A stretch of DNA of 64,000 bases from Cinclus cinclus (taxonomy: Eukaryota > Chordata > Aves > Passeriformes > Cinclidae), in contig NC_085047.1 of the NCBI RefSeq assembly GCF_963662255.1, forward strand, positions 17,156,924 through 17,220,923, read 5' to 3'. A program made the position numbers and the translations under genes. The notes below the pieces were generated by a model, which saw only the letters and a list, made by a program, of their open reading frames with translations, did no database searches and had not been told where the DNA came from. This document shows, piece by piece, positions 50,201 through 61,800 of the stretch. Numbering within the stretch: position 1 is the stretch's first letter; each line of letters starts with the position of its first letter.

Positions 50201-50499
50201 TATGAGAAATACTAAATAAGGTATCTAACATATTCAAATTCTGTTAGAACTGCTTAGGAATGACACCTTATTTGGTAATTTTTTTGATTAAGTGTATCAC
50301 AGCTGTGTATAATATATGAAATCAGTAGCCAAATAGGATAAATAGTCAATCAATAGTCAGTTATGGTATTTTCCTCTGTGTAATATCTTCTGAAATCTCA
50401 AATACTGGGATGCTGTTTTATGTGTTGCAAAGTTGTATGAATAAGCTAATAAAAATATTTCCCTAGGATAGCTCTTTAGATGATTGAGAATTTTTTCCA

Positions 50500-51032
50500 G
50501 GATTTTAATGGTTTATTCTTTGTTATATATGCTTTTCTTTTATTAAATCTGGTGAACTGCAGAAACAGCAGCGTTTCAAGCAACTAGCCTGAGGGGCTTA
50601 ATACAAACCATAAAAAGAATAGTCAAAATTTTGTCTGCTTTTGTGATGTCACTGGAGTGCCCTGTGTGTTGTGATTATAGCTATTTACATTAGTCCAAAT
50701 ATTTATATAATGCACAACATGAAAGTATGAGGTGCTAAGTAGAGAATTACCATTTTCTTTACAAGAGAGGTGTTCATTTCTATGAGCAGATGACATCTGC
50801 ATGTTTTTAGGGAAAACAACTTCCAAGCTTCCAAGTTTTTTAGGAAAACATGCGTAGCACAGTATATCTATGGAGAAACATTTGCTCTTTCCTTTTAATT
50901 CGCTCATCTTGTACTTGTCAGCTGGTCTTAAATATAGAACAGAACCAAAAAAAGCATCTATAATTGCTATGTTAATTCCTTTCTGTGAATTAGATTGAGC
51001 TTCCCCATCTTCAGAGTAGTCAAGACATATCT
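50500..51032 (-). CDS. Candidate terminal exon, - strand, product unknown
   Basis: On the - strand a pyrimidine-rich tract TTTTGTCTCCTCTTTCAG ends at 51,033. It is preceded by GGAACTAAAACC, which could hold a branch point, so this is a good splice acceptor. From 51,032 one frame (AG then ATA TGT CTT GAC) stays open for about 136 codons to TGA at 50,623-50,625. Two AATAAA signals follow on the - strand at 50,539-50,544 and 50,512-50,517, consistent with a short 3' untranslated region. The peptide begins ICLDYSEDGEAQSNSQKG and has an acidic then mixed composition, with no domain I recognise. GTAATT at about 50,750 could be a donor instead, making it an internal exon. Alternatives are a lncRNA exon or chance; codon-level conservation is unknown. 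Confidence 0.28.
50512..50544 (-). terminator. Two candidate polyadenylation signals (AATAAA)
   Basis: TTTATT occurs on the + strand at 50,512-50,517 and 50,539-50,544, reading AATAAA on the - strand, about 80-110 bases after the stop of the candidate exon. AATAAA is common in AT-rich DNA, so its meaning depends on that exon being real. Confidence 0.3.
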
Positions 51033-51143
51033 CTGAAAGAGGAGACAAAACAGTGGTTTTAGTTCCTTAGCTAATAGCACCTGTGGCTCTGGTGGGCCAG
51101 TCAGCATGCCCAGGGAGCAGTGCACAAGTCAGAGGTTCTTGTG

Positions 51144-51162
51144 AGGTGTCAAATTCACACCT
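51144..51162 (+). promoter_or_regulatory. Paired T-box-like half-sites
   Basis: AGGTGTCA and TCACACCT occur as an inverted pair. TCACACCT is the core T-box half-site. Whether any T-box factor binds here is inference from motif alone. Confidence 0.2.
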
Positions 51163-53765
51163 GGTTAGAAGGTAGTTTCACTACCCCCTCTGTTGCAGTG
51201 TTTTAAAATCAAGATAATCAATAAACAACTGTTTCTAAAAAACCCCCTGCACATTATTCAATGCATTAGAGACTTATGGTTTTTAAATGACCTTTTCTCT
51301 TTTGTTGTCATGACCTCAGATTGCACTGTTTAGGTAATTATTTCAGCTATCATAGAACAGAGAACAAATTCCGGTAGTGGCAAACAAAAAACATTTTTTA
51401 AAAAGTCCTTTGAATGTCAGAAAGGAATAGAAAGTACAAAGCAGTGCAAACTAGGTCCTATTGGCAGGCCTTGCTTAGGGCAGCTGGGTCTTCCATTCCC
51501 TTCGAATACATTTTTGATTACTAGAGCTTGCCTTCTTTTCTACATTCCCAGACACATCTGAGCCTTGAAAGGTGGCCTTAATACAACCATTTATATAATC
51601 TTGAATTCAAATGTCCATTAGAAAACACAGGAATAAAGCAGTGAAGTACATGAGTAACTGTGTTAGAAAACTAGGAATTAGATGATTGTTTATGGATGAT
51701 TACATGATTTTGATGGCTTGTTGTATGGAGATTTCCATGTCACCTGGTGATTCTTATTTCAAAATATTTATGGACAGGAATGATAAGCTTTGCATTTAGG
51801 AGTGAACAAAAATATCAGCTGAGTACTTTTAAATTTTATTGCAGCCCTTTTAGAAAACCTAACTCACTGTCTGAGCTCTTTTTTTCTCTTTGAGTCTCCT
51901 GGGATAGAAATTAGGTTGCACCTGTTATGTGGACAGGTGATGTTTGTGATGGGCACTAATTGATTTGATGGGCATATTCTGAAGGACAGAAGGCACTTTC
52001 AGGAATTTTGTGATAGCTCTCAGGCAAAATAGATGAAAAGATGTACACTGTTGGGGGATTTTTTGCCATATTGGTTGACATTGTTAGCTTCAATGAATTT
52101 GACTGGGAATTCAAAACAAAACTTGAGCAGACTCAGAATAAATTAGAATAAAATCAAAGACAATACTTGCAGGATGCCCTGTGAGGAAAATCTGTAAACT
52201 TTCATACAGTTCTAACTGACAGAAATCCTGTTCTCATGCTAATACAGCCAATGATGAAGAAATGTGGGAACAAAAATACAGTGAATGTGTTGTACAAGCA
52301 GAATTGTGCTGAACCAGGCTGAATAATGGTGTTCTCTATGGGATGCCAGCCAGCCCCTTAATGCTTACTGCTGCTGCAAAAGCGCCTGTTAATCCTGCAC
52401 CAGGAATTGTTTTTCTAAATCATGTTAGGACTTTGATTTCATTGTAATAGATGGAGGCAAGGGGGGCTTGTGTCTGAGGCTCAGGACAGACAGCGCGTCC
52501 CTTTGGAATGAGGTGCTTTGTAGTGGTGTGTTATGCTGGAATTGCAGCTGACAACAGCCTGCACAAGGACCAGTGGCTTGAAGGAGGCACTGTCTCGTTC
52601 TCGGGCTCTTTTCTCACCTGGGAAATTTGTCTACTACAGACCAGGCTGATGGTGACATTTGGGACTCTCTTGACTTGAATGCTTTTTTAGTTGCAACACA
52701 AAAGGGTGCCAGTTGTGTTAACACCGTATGAGAGGAACAAGGAAACAACAGCTAGTCTGGCTGCCAGAATCTTGAATTTCAGGATTTAGCAATGCTGCCT
52801 TACCCTGCAAAGAATTTCCCTCAGAAAGCCAGGTTTTAACCACTGCAGATAGAAATATGCTGGTTTCATAAGCATTTAGATATTAAGGACATCTAGGAGA
52901 AGATCTGCATTCAGAATAGCTTCATTTTCCCCTTAAAAGCCACTCTGAACTCTGTTCTCTTTTGCTAATCAAAAGGTAAATATTGGGATGGTGAAAGGAA
53001 CAGAGTTTTATTTAGCACCAAATATGACGACTTGTTTGTAGATATACCATGGTGTAAGAGCAGGGATTTTGCAGGGTGACAAATGAAGAAAAGCCCAAGT
53101 GTTCCCCACTGAGATTTCTGATTTTAGCAGATTACAGAATATTGAAACATACATAAATATGAACTATGGCTGAAGACAATTGAGGAGTTTTGTAATAATG
53201 CTGAGTACATGTGGAAGTGCTTAGCTCTGTGGATGACTTGTAGGAAATGATCTCTCTGCTTAGTGCAAGACAGGGTGGTTCAGAAAACATGACTGCCTGG
53301 CAAACTACCTAGGAAAGGCATCAGAATCCTTCTCCCATTCCTTTCTTTTGTACACTTTGCTGTTTTTAAATGCCTGTTTCAAGGCAAGGTGATCTTTTGC
53401 AAAATTCTCAGCAATCAAACTCAACCAAGGTGGACAAAGACGAGCAATGAGTGATTGCAGTGTTTGAGTGTTAGTATAACTTTCTATTAAAAATATGAAT
53501 CTGTCTAAAAAATCCTTCCCAAAGATTATTTTAAGGTAAGTCTCCCTGGAAACATGATCACAGGCTTAAAAATCCTATTTAATAGAAAAGCTGCAGAATT
53601 TAAGCTTTTTAGATAATTTCTGAGTGGCTTTTGTTAGTTTCAGTATAGACCATTTCTTAGAACACTGTTCATTTGTCATCAGCTGTGAATCCTGACATAC
53701 CCTTTTATCTGACTTGGGTATCTTTGTCTTGTAGTCAGGCATAGAATTGCACATCTAATATTATT

Positions 53766-53795
53766 ATTGCTTTTAATTAAATTGCTTTTAATTAA
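53766..53795 (+). repeat. Perfect 2-copy tandem duplication, 15-base unit
   Basis: ATTGCTTTTAATTAA is repeated back to back without mismatch. The unit contains TTAATTAA, so the duplication also doubles a homeodomain-type core. Confidence 0.9.
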
Positions 53796-56700
53796 AGGTC
53801 TCTGGAAAATCAACACTGAAGTATCTGCCTGTTATGATTATAGGTAAGTTAATAAACATTCATTTGCCTTGCTTTTAATAGAACCAAGTGTTACTGCATA
53901 GCACTTTTATAATCGCAGTCTGAAGCCCACAGAACTTCGTCATAAATCAGATTAAAAAATACTTTCTTATAAAGCTAAGTGACCTTATAGATCAATGTTT
54001 CCAGATAAGATCCAGCATAAGCTGCTCCAAAGACTGAGAGCATCAATCCTAGGTGATTCATTTCCTTAGCTACTCCCAATGCAATTTAGGGAGTAGACAG
54101 TCTCTGCAATAAAATTTTTCCCAAAAGGCTGAATATTTATACAAAGATGTTCTTAATGAGTACAAAAATTGCCTCATCTCATGTATATGGGCTTTGTATA
54201 ATGCATTTAAAGACCAAATACGAAAACAATGAACACAGTGTTATTTGTTTTAAATTAACCATTTCTGTATCAGAAATGGTCTTTTTGCATGAAAGAGAAA
54301 TGGAAGTCAGGAGGAGCGATTTTTTTTTTGTCATAAATTTACAAGAAAAATGCTTTGGAAATCTGAACTTAAAACCTAGAACTGTGAAACCCTATGTGGT
54401 CATCTCTTTTTATTTTGTGAAAAGGTAGCAGAAGAAATCATAAAATATTATGCCACTCATCTACTGTTAAATGCAACAAAATTTAATTTGTGGGAATAAG
54501 CACGGTATCTAGAAGAATCACTGTTTGCAGTCTTGAGACTGAAGGAGGGGGTTCAGGAGTAGGGAGTGCTTTGAGTGTGGCCCCTTGGAGATGAGCAGAT
54601 ATGGCAGAGGGGGCAGCAGGAGAAAGGTTAGATTTCCTTTGGTCTGTATTTTGGGTAATGCAGGGGGAGCAGACAAAAATATACATGGCTTAGGAGCCAG
54701 GGTAGAATGACAGGTGGTGGAAAAAGAATTGAGCAGTTTAGAGGTTCAAAAATAATTGTTTAACAAGAAAAATTACATTTTGTTTGTTTTTTGTATTTTT
54801 TTTCCCTCTCTAGGCCACCATGTCAGAGCACATCCAGTCACTCACTATTATGGAATCAAACATACAAGATAGTAGTTGGTATTTACGAAAGAGGTGGAAG
54901 GCTTTGCTTCTGAGAAAAGGCTTATTAATCACATTAGAAATCATGAACAAAAGCTGGAAAACTTGAGCTGATGATCAGAATTCCAAAACAGGAACTACTC
55001 AATAGCAGTGATTTGATTGAAATACATTTAAAGCACCAAATAATTTAATGCTTTTCTCTGGGTAATCTCATTCCTTCTTACTGTGTTTCTTTAATTTCCA
55101 CAGCCTAATTCAGAAGTTTCCCAAGCGTAAATTAAGACATAATCTATATTAGGGTAGGCAACTGAGCATGGGAGCAATAGAAACCGCAGTTAAGTCACTA
55201 CACTGAGCAAAAAAGGATTCCTCTAGGTAGCCTCAGGTGTCACTCAACAAAAAGTCAGGCAATGGTTACTTTTGCCTTATTAAGGACATTTTCCTACAAT
55301 AGACAGAACAAAGTAAAAAAAGCTGGTAAATAGTGTGTTTGTGAGGGAAGCTTGGAAAATCTGCATCAAATATGGAGAAAATACCAAGAAATGTAGGTGT
55401 TGGGTTAATTTGGTAGGTTTCTTGGGGTTACCTTCTCCAAGTGGCTAAATTGTTATTATTCAACAGTTCAGGATTTAGGTATAAAACAGTAAATATCCTA
55501 CCTAGAAATAATAATTTGCAAGCTTTGTGTATCTGGACTAAGATTAGACAAAAGATTTGCAACTTAGTTCTTGCTCAAAATAGAGGCTTGAGTGACTTTC
55601 TTGGCCTGTTTGGGCAGAAACCAGCCCTGGATTTGGTTGGTTTGGACTTGCTGTGTGTTGACTCTGGGATCCTCAGAAAAACAAAAATAAATTAGAAATT
55701 TCTAAGGCTTGTGGCTTTTCAGCCGTTAATACATCAGTTTGCACCATTCTTGCTTTTGAGACTGCTTGTTATCATGAAGTGAAGTGACCTTCATGCCTGG
55801 GAAATTCTTACCCCTCTTCCACATTGGGCTGTACCCACCCAGTAAGAGCAACAGTTCCCAGTGACTCTCAGGTTTGGTTTCCTTAAGTAGTCAGAGTGAA
55901 AGTGGGTTCTGGCTTTCTGCAGTTTCATGAGTAAATTATATGTGTGGCACTCAATCTTTTCTGAGAAACAAAATAACTAAAATTCTCTCCACTTTTGAAG
56001 CTTACTTTCTTAGCTTTGTTTTGTTTTCATTTGTCTGGAATCAAGGTAGAATTGCTTTCTGTGTAGTGAGGTTTCCCAAGGTAGTCAATACCAATAATGT
56101 AAAAAAGATTGTTTTTCTTTCCTTTTTATCATTCTATTATTAGCTTGCTTATGACAGGAATAAAAAAATAGTTGATATTTGGTAGTGATAATTGCTATGA
56201 AGTGACACCAACAGACAATTGCACTGCAGGGCTTCATGCTAACATGCTGCCTGTCAGTATTAAATGTGTTTACTTTTCAGAATTATTTGTCACCTTTAGC
56301 TATCCAGAAGGGGAAAAAAAAAGGCTGTTATCAGAGGTAATTTCCAAGGACATAAAAATTAAGAGGAGGTGAGTGTCAGTGTGTTTAAATAGGTTTCAAT
56401 ATATGCATTTTTTTTAACATTAACTACTTCTCAGGCAAATTAATCTTCTAAAGTACAGCTTTCGGTATTGGGCATTGCTGATTCAATGGTTATTTCCTCC
56501 AAAGATGATCATAAATTGGGATGCCGATGAACATGCATTTTCAGGTTTCCAGTACAGAAACAGCTGTTAGCAGAGAGTGGTCATGTACACCCTGTCAGGG
56601 AGGGTTTACTGTAGCCCTGGGTGAGCTATTTTGGCATTTCATGATATGCAGCTTAATAGCTGCCCAATATTTAAACGCGGGGAACAGCTTGGATTTCAGG

Positions 56701-57060
56701 CCCTGAAAGCTCTAACATTCCTTTCCTGCACAGTCCCAGAGGGCCATGTGGTGCCTTTAATTGTGAACAAGCAAACATTAGTCTGGTGGCTTGAGCAATT
56801 CAGGAGATGAAATGAGACAGAAGTTGTCTCTGCAGGTGGGTTAACAGCTGCTGCCAAGTGCCTCTCTATCTTACTATCTCAGAGCAAGCCTCAGAGATGA
56901 GCCTGAATAATTTCCAGTGTCATATAAAGACTGGCAAGCAGCAGGAGCGATTTGTTCTGATCCTTGTGAAAAAGATTGATGCAGTGTTTGTTTTTGATGA
57001 TTTGAAATTGAGAGAGAAAAACCACTATTTTGCTTTTCCAGTCATTTAAAATCTTAATAT

Positions 57061-57260
57061 AGGTATGCAGATTCCAGCTCCTTTAAAAATCTGGTTGCAA
57101 GCAGCAAGCAATTAACCCTCTAAATGCATCTCCCTATAATTTAGCTATCAATTAGCTTTGTCTTTGTGCCTCACAAACTGTTACAAACAAGATATAGGAC
57201 AATCTGTCAGAAACAAGTTGCTTGGAAATGTAATTACCTGGCTTATTTGTAGATGAATGT
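57061..57260. promoter_or_regulatory. Possible conserved noncoding element with homeodomain and SOX-like motifs
   Basis: Within 200 bases there are several ATTA/TAAT cores (AATTAACC, CAATTAGC, TAATTACC), CTTTGTCTTTGT (SOX-type CTTTGT twice) and two ACAAAC words. The style resembles vertebrate developmental enhancers, but no alignment was possible. ATTA words are frequent in AT-rich DNA. Confidence 0.15.
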
Positions 57261-59249
57261 TTTTGACAGAAGCTTTAAGTAGGGCAGAGCAGAATTTCAT
57301 GTGGAAATAACTGCAAAATTAAAGCCACTTCTCCCACTGCAATCCAATTCAAGTATGAGGACCCTCCTGCTCCCCCCCTGTTTTTATACATAGGTTTACC
57401 ATGTTATTGCCACTGCTGATATATCTTAAATGTGAGTTTACCAAAATGAGCGAAGGGGAGAGGAAGAAATTATGATCTATTAGAAGAAATTGCGATCTAC
57501 TTAGAAGACAAAGAGATCTCTTTGGAAAGAGAAACCATTCAGCGTTCAGCTGAGCTATCTTCATTCTTCTAATGTCTCATGGCAAACTGACTTTTCTACT
57601 TCACTTTTGTGTATCTCAGTAATTGAAAGAGGGATGCATTTCCCATCGTCTATACATTGCATGCATCAGCAGGCTATTTCTGTAAGTGCATATCTGTGAT
57701 GGTAGAAAAAGATTTGCTTTCTAAAAATCCATAGAAAACAGATCAAATATGTGTCCTCTAAGCAACTGAATCCTGAGCTGGCATCTAGCTGGCTGTTATG
57801 AGCTAATGAGGGTCACTGTGGGTCAAGACTTGAATGGAGACTTCCAGGAAAAATAAAAGTATAGTAGGAAATACTCTTTTACTGCATCCCTAAGAGGTGC
57901 TTACCCTTTGACTCAGTGATACAATACATCTTGAAAGATGCTTGTAACAGCTCATAAAGTCTTCTGGGTTGGTATTCAAACATACCAGTGCTTGGAACAA
58001 CAGCTTCCCTCTGGAAGGTCTGGTGCAATGTAAAGACAGGGCATGTAAATATCTGGTACTTCTAATGGACAAAAACAAAAGCTGGGGAAATAAAAACTCA
58101 TCTAAATGCTTCAACAACAAATCAGCTTGATGGAAAGATTTTTTTCTTTCATAATTTACCAACGATGAACATATATTTATACAATTAAGAAGTAAATAGT
58201 GGAATATATTCTGTGAAGCTGTAAAGGCCACAACAGCAAAATGATTAAGAGCGGTACAGTAACTTCATGAAGAAATCAATTTGTGGTAATAACATATGAG
58301 ATTTGATGGCAATCTTCAGACCATGAACAGCTAGCTTGCCAAATCCAGAGAATACTCTAAAAGAAGAATCATTCTGTATGTGTCTTACTTCCAAAACTGG
58401 CTTTCCTCAGTGCCAGCTCTGAGACAAAATAAATTCAGGGGATAGTTTCCTAAACCCACCCATGCAGCCACTCCTGCAACAATATGCACAGACAACAGAA
58501 GGGCTGTTCATAAAGCAGAATGAACTTTGCTTAGTCCATAGCTTTGAATGAAACAAAGGATTATGAAGAGCTGGGAATTTATGAACTAGCACTAGAACAA
58601 GGGAAGTGAAGAAAGCAGAAGGGCAAAACACAGTGTGTCAGGGAAGATTTAAAGGTCTGTCAGTGTAACTTTATCTTCATCACAGATCCATTTATACCAG
58701 ATAAAACTACATGTAATTAACTTCCGTTAATTTATATTGTAGATGTAACTATACAGATAGATAGATTTCTTTTAAGCTTTGGTGAATGTATTTTTTTTCA
58801 AATCCTATTGCTGAAATGTTCAGTAATCTCAGTTTATAACTATGGTTTCCTATTAATGCAGCAGATTACCAGGTGACAAGGACCTGGACCAAGACCCAGG
58901 TCTCATCCTCTAAATGCCTTCAGTCAAATGTGAGTGCCAATCTGCATCTGAGGAAGCAACGCAATTAAGGAGTGTTCTGTTGTGTTCTTCCTTGGCATTC
59001 GTACTCAGACTACTTCAATTTCCTCATACCTTGAGAGAATTGCTTTGTGGAGTATAAAGCTTTCATCACGTTGCAGTGTTACCAGCCCAGCATAAATATT
59101 GCATATAAACTGACAGGAACCCCCCAAAACCAACTGAAGAGAAGACTTGTACCTTGGTTTGGAAAAAATTATTTAAACTTCACTTTTCATCCTTTGCATT
59201 CTAGACTTACACTTTCTCTTGACAGAGAGATTTTCAAACTGTTAGCTCT

Positions 59250-59307
59250 AAAATCTCTTTGGTCTTTTTGTATTCAAAAAATCTCTTTGGTCTTTTTGTA
59301 TTCAAAA
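59250..59307 (+). repeat. Perfect 2-copy tandem duplication, 28-base unit
   Basis: The unit at 59,250-59,277 (core ATCTCTTTGGTCTTTTTG) is repeated exactly at 59,278-59,305, with the start of a third copy as extra A residues. Confidence 0.95.
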
Positions 59308-59619
59308 TAATGCATGCTGAAATGAAAAACTGAATGTGGTGAAGACTCTGAAATGAAAACATTGAGATTTAGATCAGTGCAAGAAAATAAGCATGCATGC
59401 AGTTTTGTGAAGAGTGCAAGTTCTGAGTTATGTGCTCTTACCAAAAAATTCTGGAATAACTCAATCCTATCTTTAAGCAGTCTTTCAAAACCGTATTCTA
59501 ATTACAGCTGAAGGTACAGATTCCTACTCAAAATGACATTTTTAGGACTTCTCACCACCACCTGCAACATGTAAATGAATTAATGAAACAGCTTCTGGTT
59601 TTCATACAAATTAATTTTA

Positions 59620-59770
59620 AGTCACCCATGGAACGCCCATGCTTGCCCTGAACTTTGTCTGTGGCAATCCCTTCCTTCTCATCTCTTGCAACTCCTTATG
59701 GGTATTAATATGAATTATTGCACTAAATTGATCAATAGAAATAACCCATGCATTAGCAAAGGATTTTTGG
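59620..59770. promoter_or_regulatory. Possible conserved noncoding element
   Basis: This compact segment combines TGCTTGCCCTGAACTTTGTC with GGGTATTAATATGAATTATT and TTGATCAATAG. It holds TAAT cores, CTTTGT and an inverted TTGATCAA. It reads unlike its low-complexity surroundings, but conservation is untested. Confidence 0.13.
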
Positions 59771-60803
59771 TCTCTAAAGCTGATTTACATTTCCCTTGGC
59801 AGTGTTAGGGAGCACACAGCGGGCAGCAGAAGCACTGATCATGTATTTACAGAGCTCTAAGTGCAGAGGGAAGTTTTACAGTAAGGGCAGGAGCACTCCC
59901 TGAGCAGCCCATCTGAGCTGCTGGGGCTGAAGGATGAGACTGTTTAACTCCAGGGGAGCCAGGGCTGGAAGTGATCTGTAGTCTTTAGACTGAAGTAACT
60001 CCCTGGTGCTGATGTGTAGAGGTGAGCCTGGCATAATTGCCTACTCCCCTTGTGCAAATAAATGCAGTGGTTAATGATACAGGTATAAACCTTCTGTATA
60101 CCTTCATTTTTGTCATGGGCTGGGAACCAATGCTAGCTGCAAAGAACAATCTTTTGGGCACTTAATAAATGAAAGTGGGATTTTGTCTGCTACAGTAGTG
60201 TTTGATGGTGAATTCTTCTTCCTTCTTCAGAGGATGCATCTCAACCTTGAAACTGAACCAAAGAACTTCTCTCAAGCAGGCCAGTTTAACATAACATAGC
60301 TTTCTCAATAGCATTTAAACAATGATGAAATATAGGACATAGTGCTGTGGAAGGGGGGAGGAGTGGATAAGGTGTTTCCCCATAGCTGCTCTGCAGAGTT
60401 TTTAATCCATTTTGTCAATTAATATATGCATAAGTGTTGACCTGTACCAGTAGGTGAAATGTGCTGATACAGCCCTCTAGCCCTGCCAGCCTAAATTTTC
60501 ATAGATCAGTATGTTTTTGCTTTACTTTTCACTCTTTTTCCATAGCTCCTTCTGTTGCTACATAATTCTTGTAACAAAAAAATTCTTTCTTTGAGGAAAT
60601 TCACGCAGTACAGTGGAGAAAGCACTAGGTAAGGCACAAGGAGAATTCTCTTGCTTTTTAACATTGCCCACTAAGTTATTAAGTATTTAGCACCTCACAG
60701 GTGCCAGAAATATTTGCATAAAATTTGTGTGTCTTTTGAGGAAATATAAGTACTTGGCATAAGCAAGATGTAATTTTAAATCCTGTGTTTGGGACAAAAT
60801 GTG

Positions 60804-60806
60804 TGC

Positions 60807-60850
<44 letters not shown>

Positions 60851-60868
60851 ACATGCATAAATAAATAA
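60804..60868 (+). repeat. (TATATG)n hexamer array within 11-base inverted arms, followed by (AAAT)n
   Basis: About seven copies of a TATATG/ATGTAT hexamer are bounded by TGCATGTATAT (60,804-60,814) and its exact reverse complement ATATACATGCA (60,847-60,857). A short AAAT run follows. The whole block could fold into a hairpin. The - strand ORF with alternating Ile-His is a by-product of the repeat. Confidence 0.9.
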
Positions 60869-61659
60869 ATACATAATTGAGCTTAAAAATGTGTTTTTCT
60901 AGCACAGATGAATGTTTGCTTAGAGATGCTTACCCTGTATCAGAAGCTATACAAAGGTTAATTTGGTGTCATCATGTAGGATAATTGTGCACGTGGTTAA
61001 TTTGTGAAAACCTATGTAGGGTTTTTATAACTCTTAGTTTTGATGAAGAATCAGGACTTCTCAGTGGCACATACAGTGCTGTTCTCTGTGTATATGAGTA
61101 CCGAAGCCCTGAAAAAAAAAATTGTTTAAACAGAAACATTTCCACAGCAGAGCTAGCAGGGAAGCCATGAAGTGACACATTTAAGATGATAGCTTTCTCA
61201 GTGGCAGTCAGATGATGGGGTCCTGCAATGGTATCTGTGGAGGGGAGTTAACAGCTGCTGTCTTCTCTTGGTGGATGACCGCATTAGAGCTGATTCCTCA
61301 ACCACTGCTAATTAGTGTATGGAGAAGAATGAGGTGCAGAGGAAGGTGATGCTTGTCATTCTTGATGCACACCTGTCAATGTTTAAATCACAATTTGGTG
61401 GTGGAATCCCCAAATTTATTTTCTGTGTGTCTGTGTTTGTGTAATGCTGAAAGCTACCAAAACCTGTGTCTGAACTAGAGGTCTCTTACTGTTTCTGCCG
61501 TATATAAACCCTAAAATTAATTTGTTTGCTGCTACAGAAACAGCAAGAGGCATACAAAAATGTCTTGGAGAAAAGCTTTTCATTCCAATTCTTGTGCATA
61601 CCAAAAGAAACCCCTAAATAAATTATATGCTAGAAAGGCTTCTTATGTCCCCTGCTGAA

Positions 61660-61800
61660 TTTACATGTCCACGGGTATCATAAAGAATTGCGACTTCAGT
61701 ATGCATGCTCGATTGTGTGTATTACAGTTCATTAACCAGCCCTCGGGCTGACTAATTGTGCCAGATGGTATAATTTCTGTGTGTACTTGACTTGCCATGA
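61660..61800. promoter_or_regulatory. Possible conserved noncoding element with a GC hairpin
   Basis: It contains CAGCCC (61,737-61,742) and GGGCTG (61,745-61,750) as an inverted repeat with a 2-base loop. ATGCATGC, ATTAACC, CTAATTG and the E-box CAGATG are close by. Dense mixed motifs in otherwise bland DNA suggest a regulatory role, but this is pattern impression only. Confidence 0.15.

Larger units (their letters stand above)
38552..50499. other. AT-rich noncoding DNA, no gene recognised
   Basis: About 12 kb without a recognisable gene. It includes the longest ORF of the window (- strand 43,125-43,613, 162 codons), judged probably spurious, a 22-base AT palindrome, and A/T homopolymers near 45,250-45,285 (A12 and A10) and 47,230-47,250 (T16 or more). 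The ORFs overlap on both strands and no domain was recognised. Confidence 0.55.

Noticed and set aside
60687..60905. - strand ORF with alternating Ile-His residues
   Set aside because: It is produced by the TATATG hexamer array.
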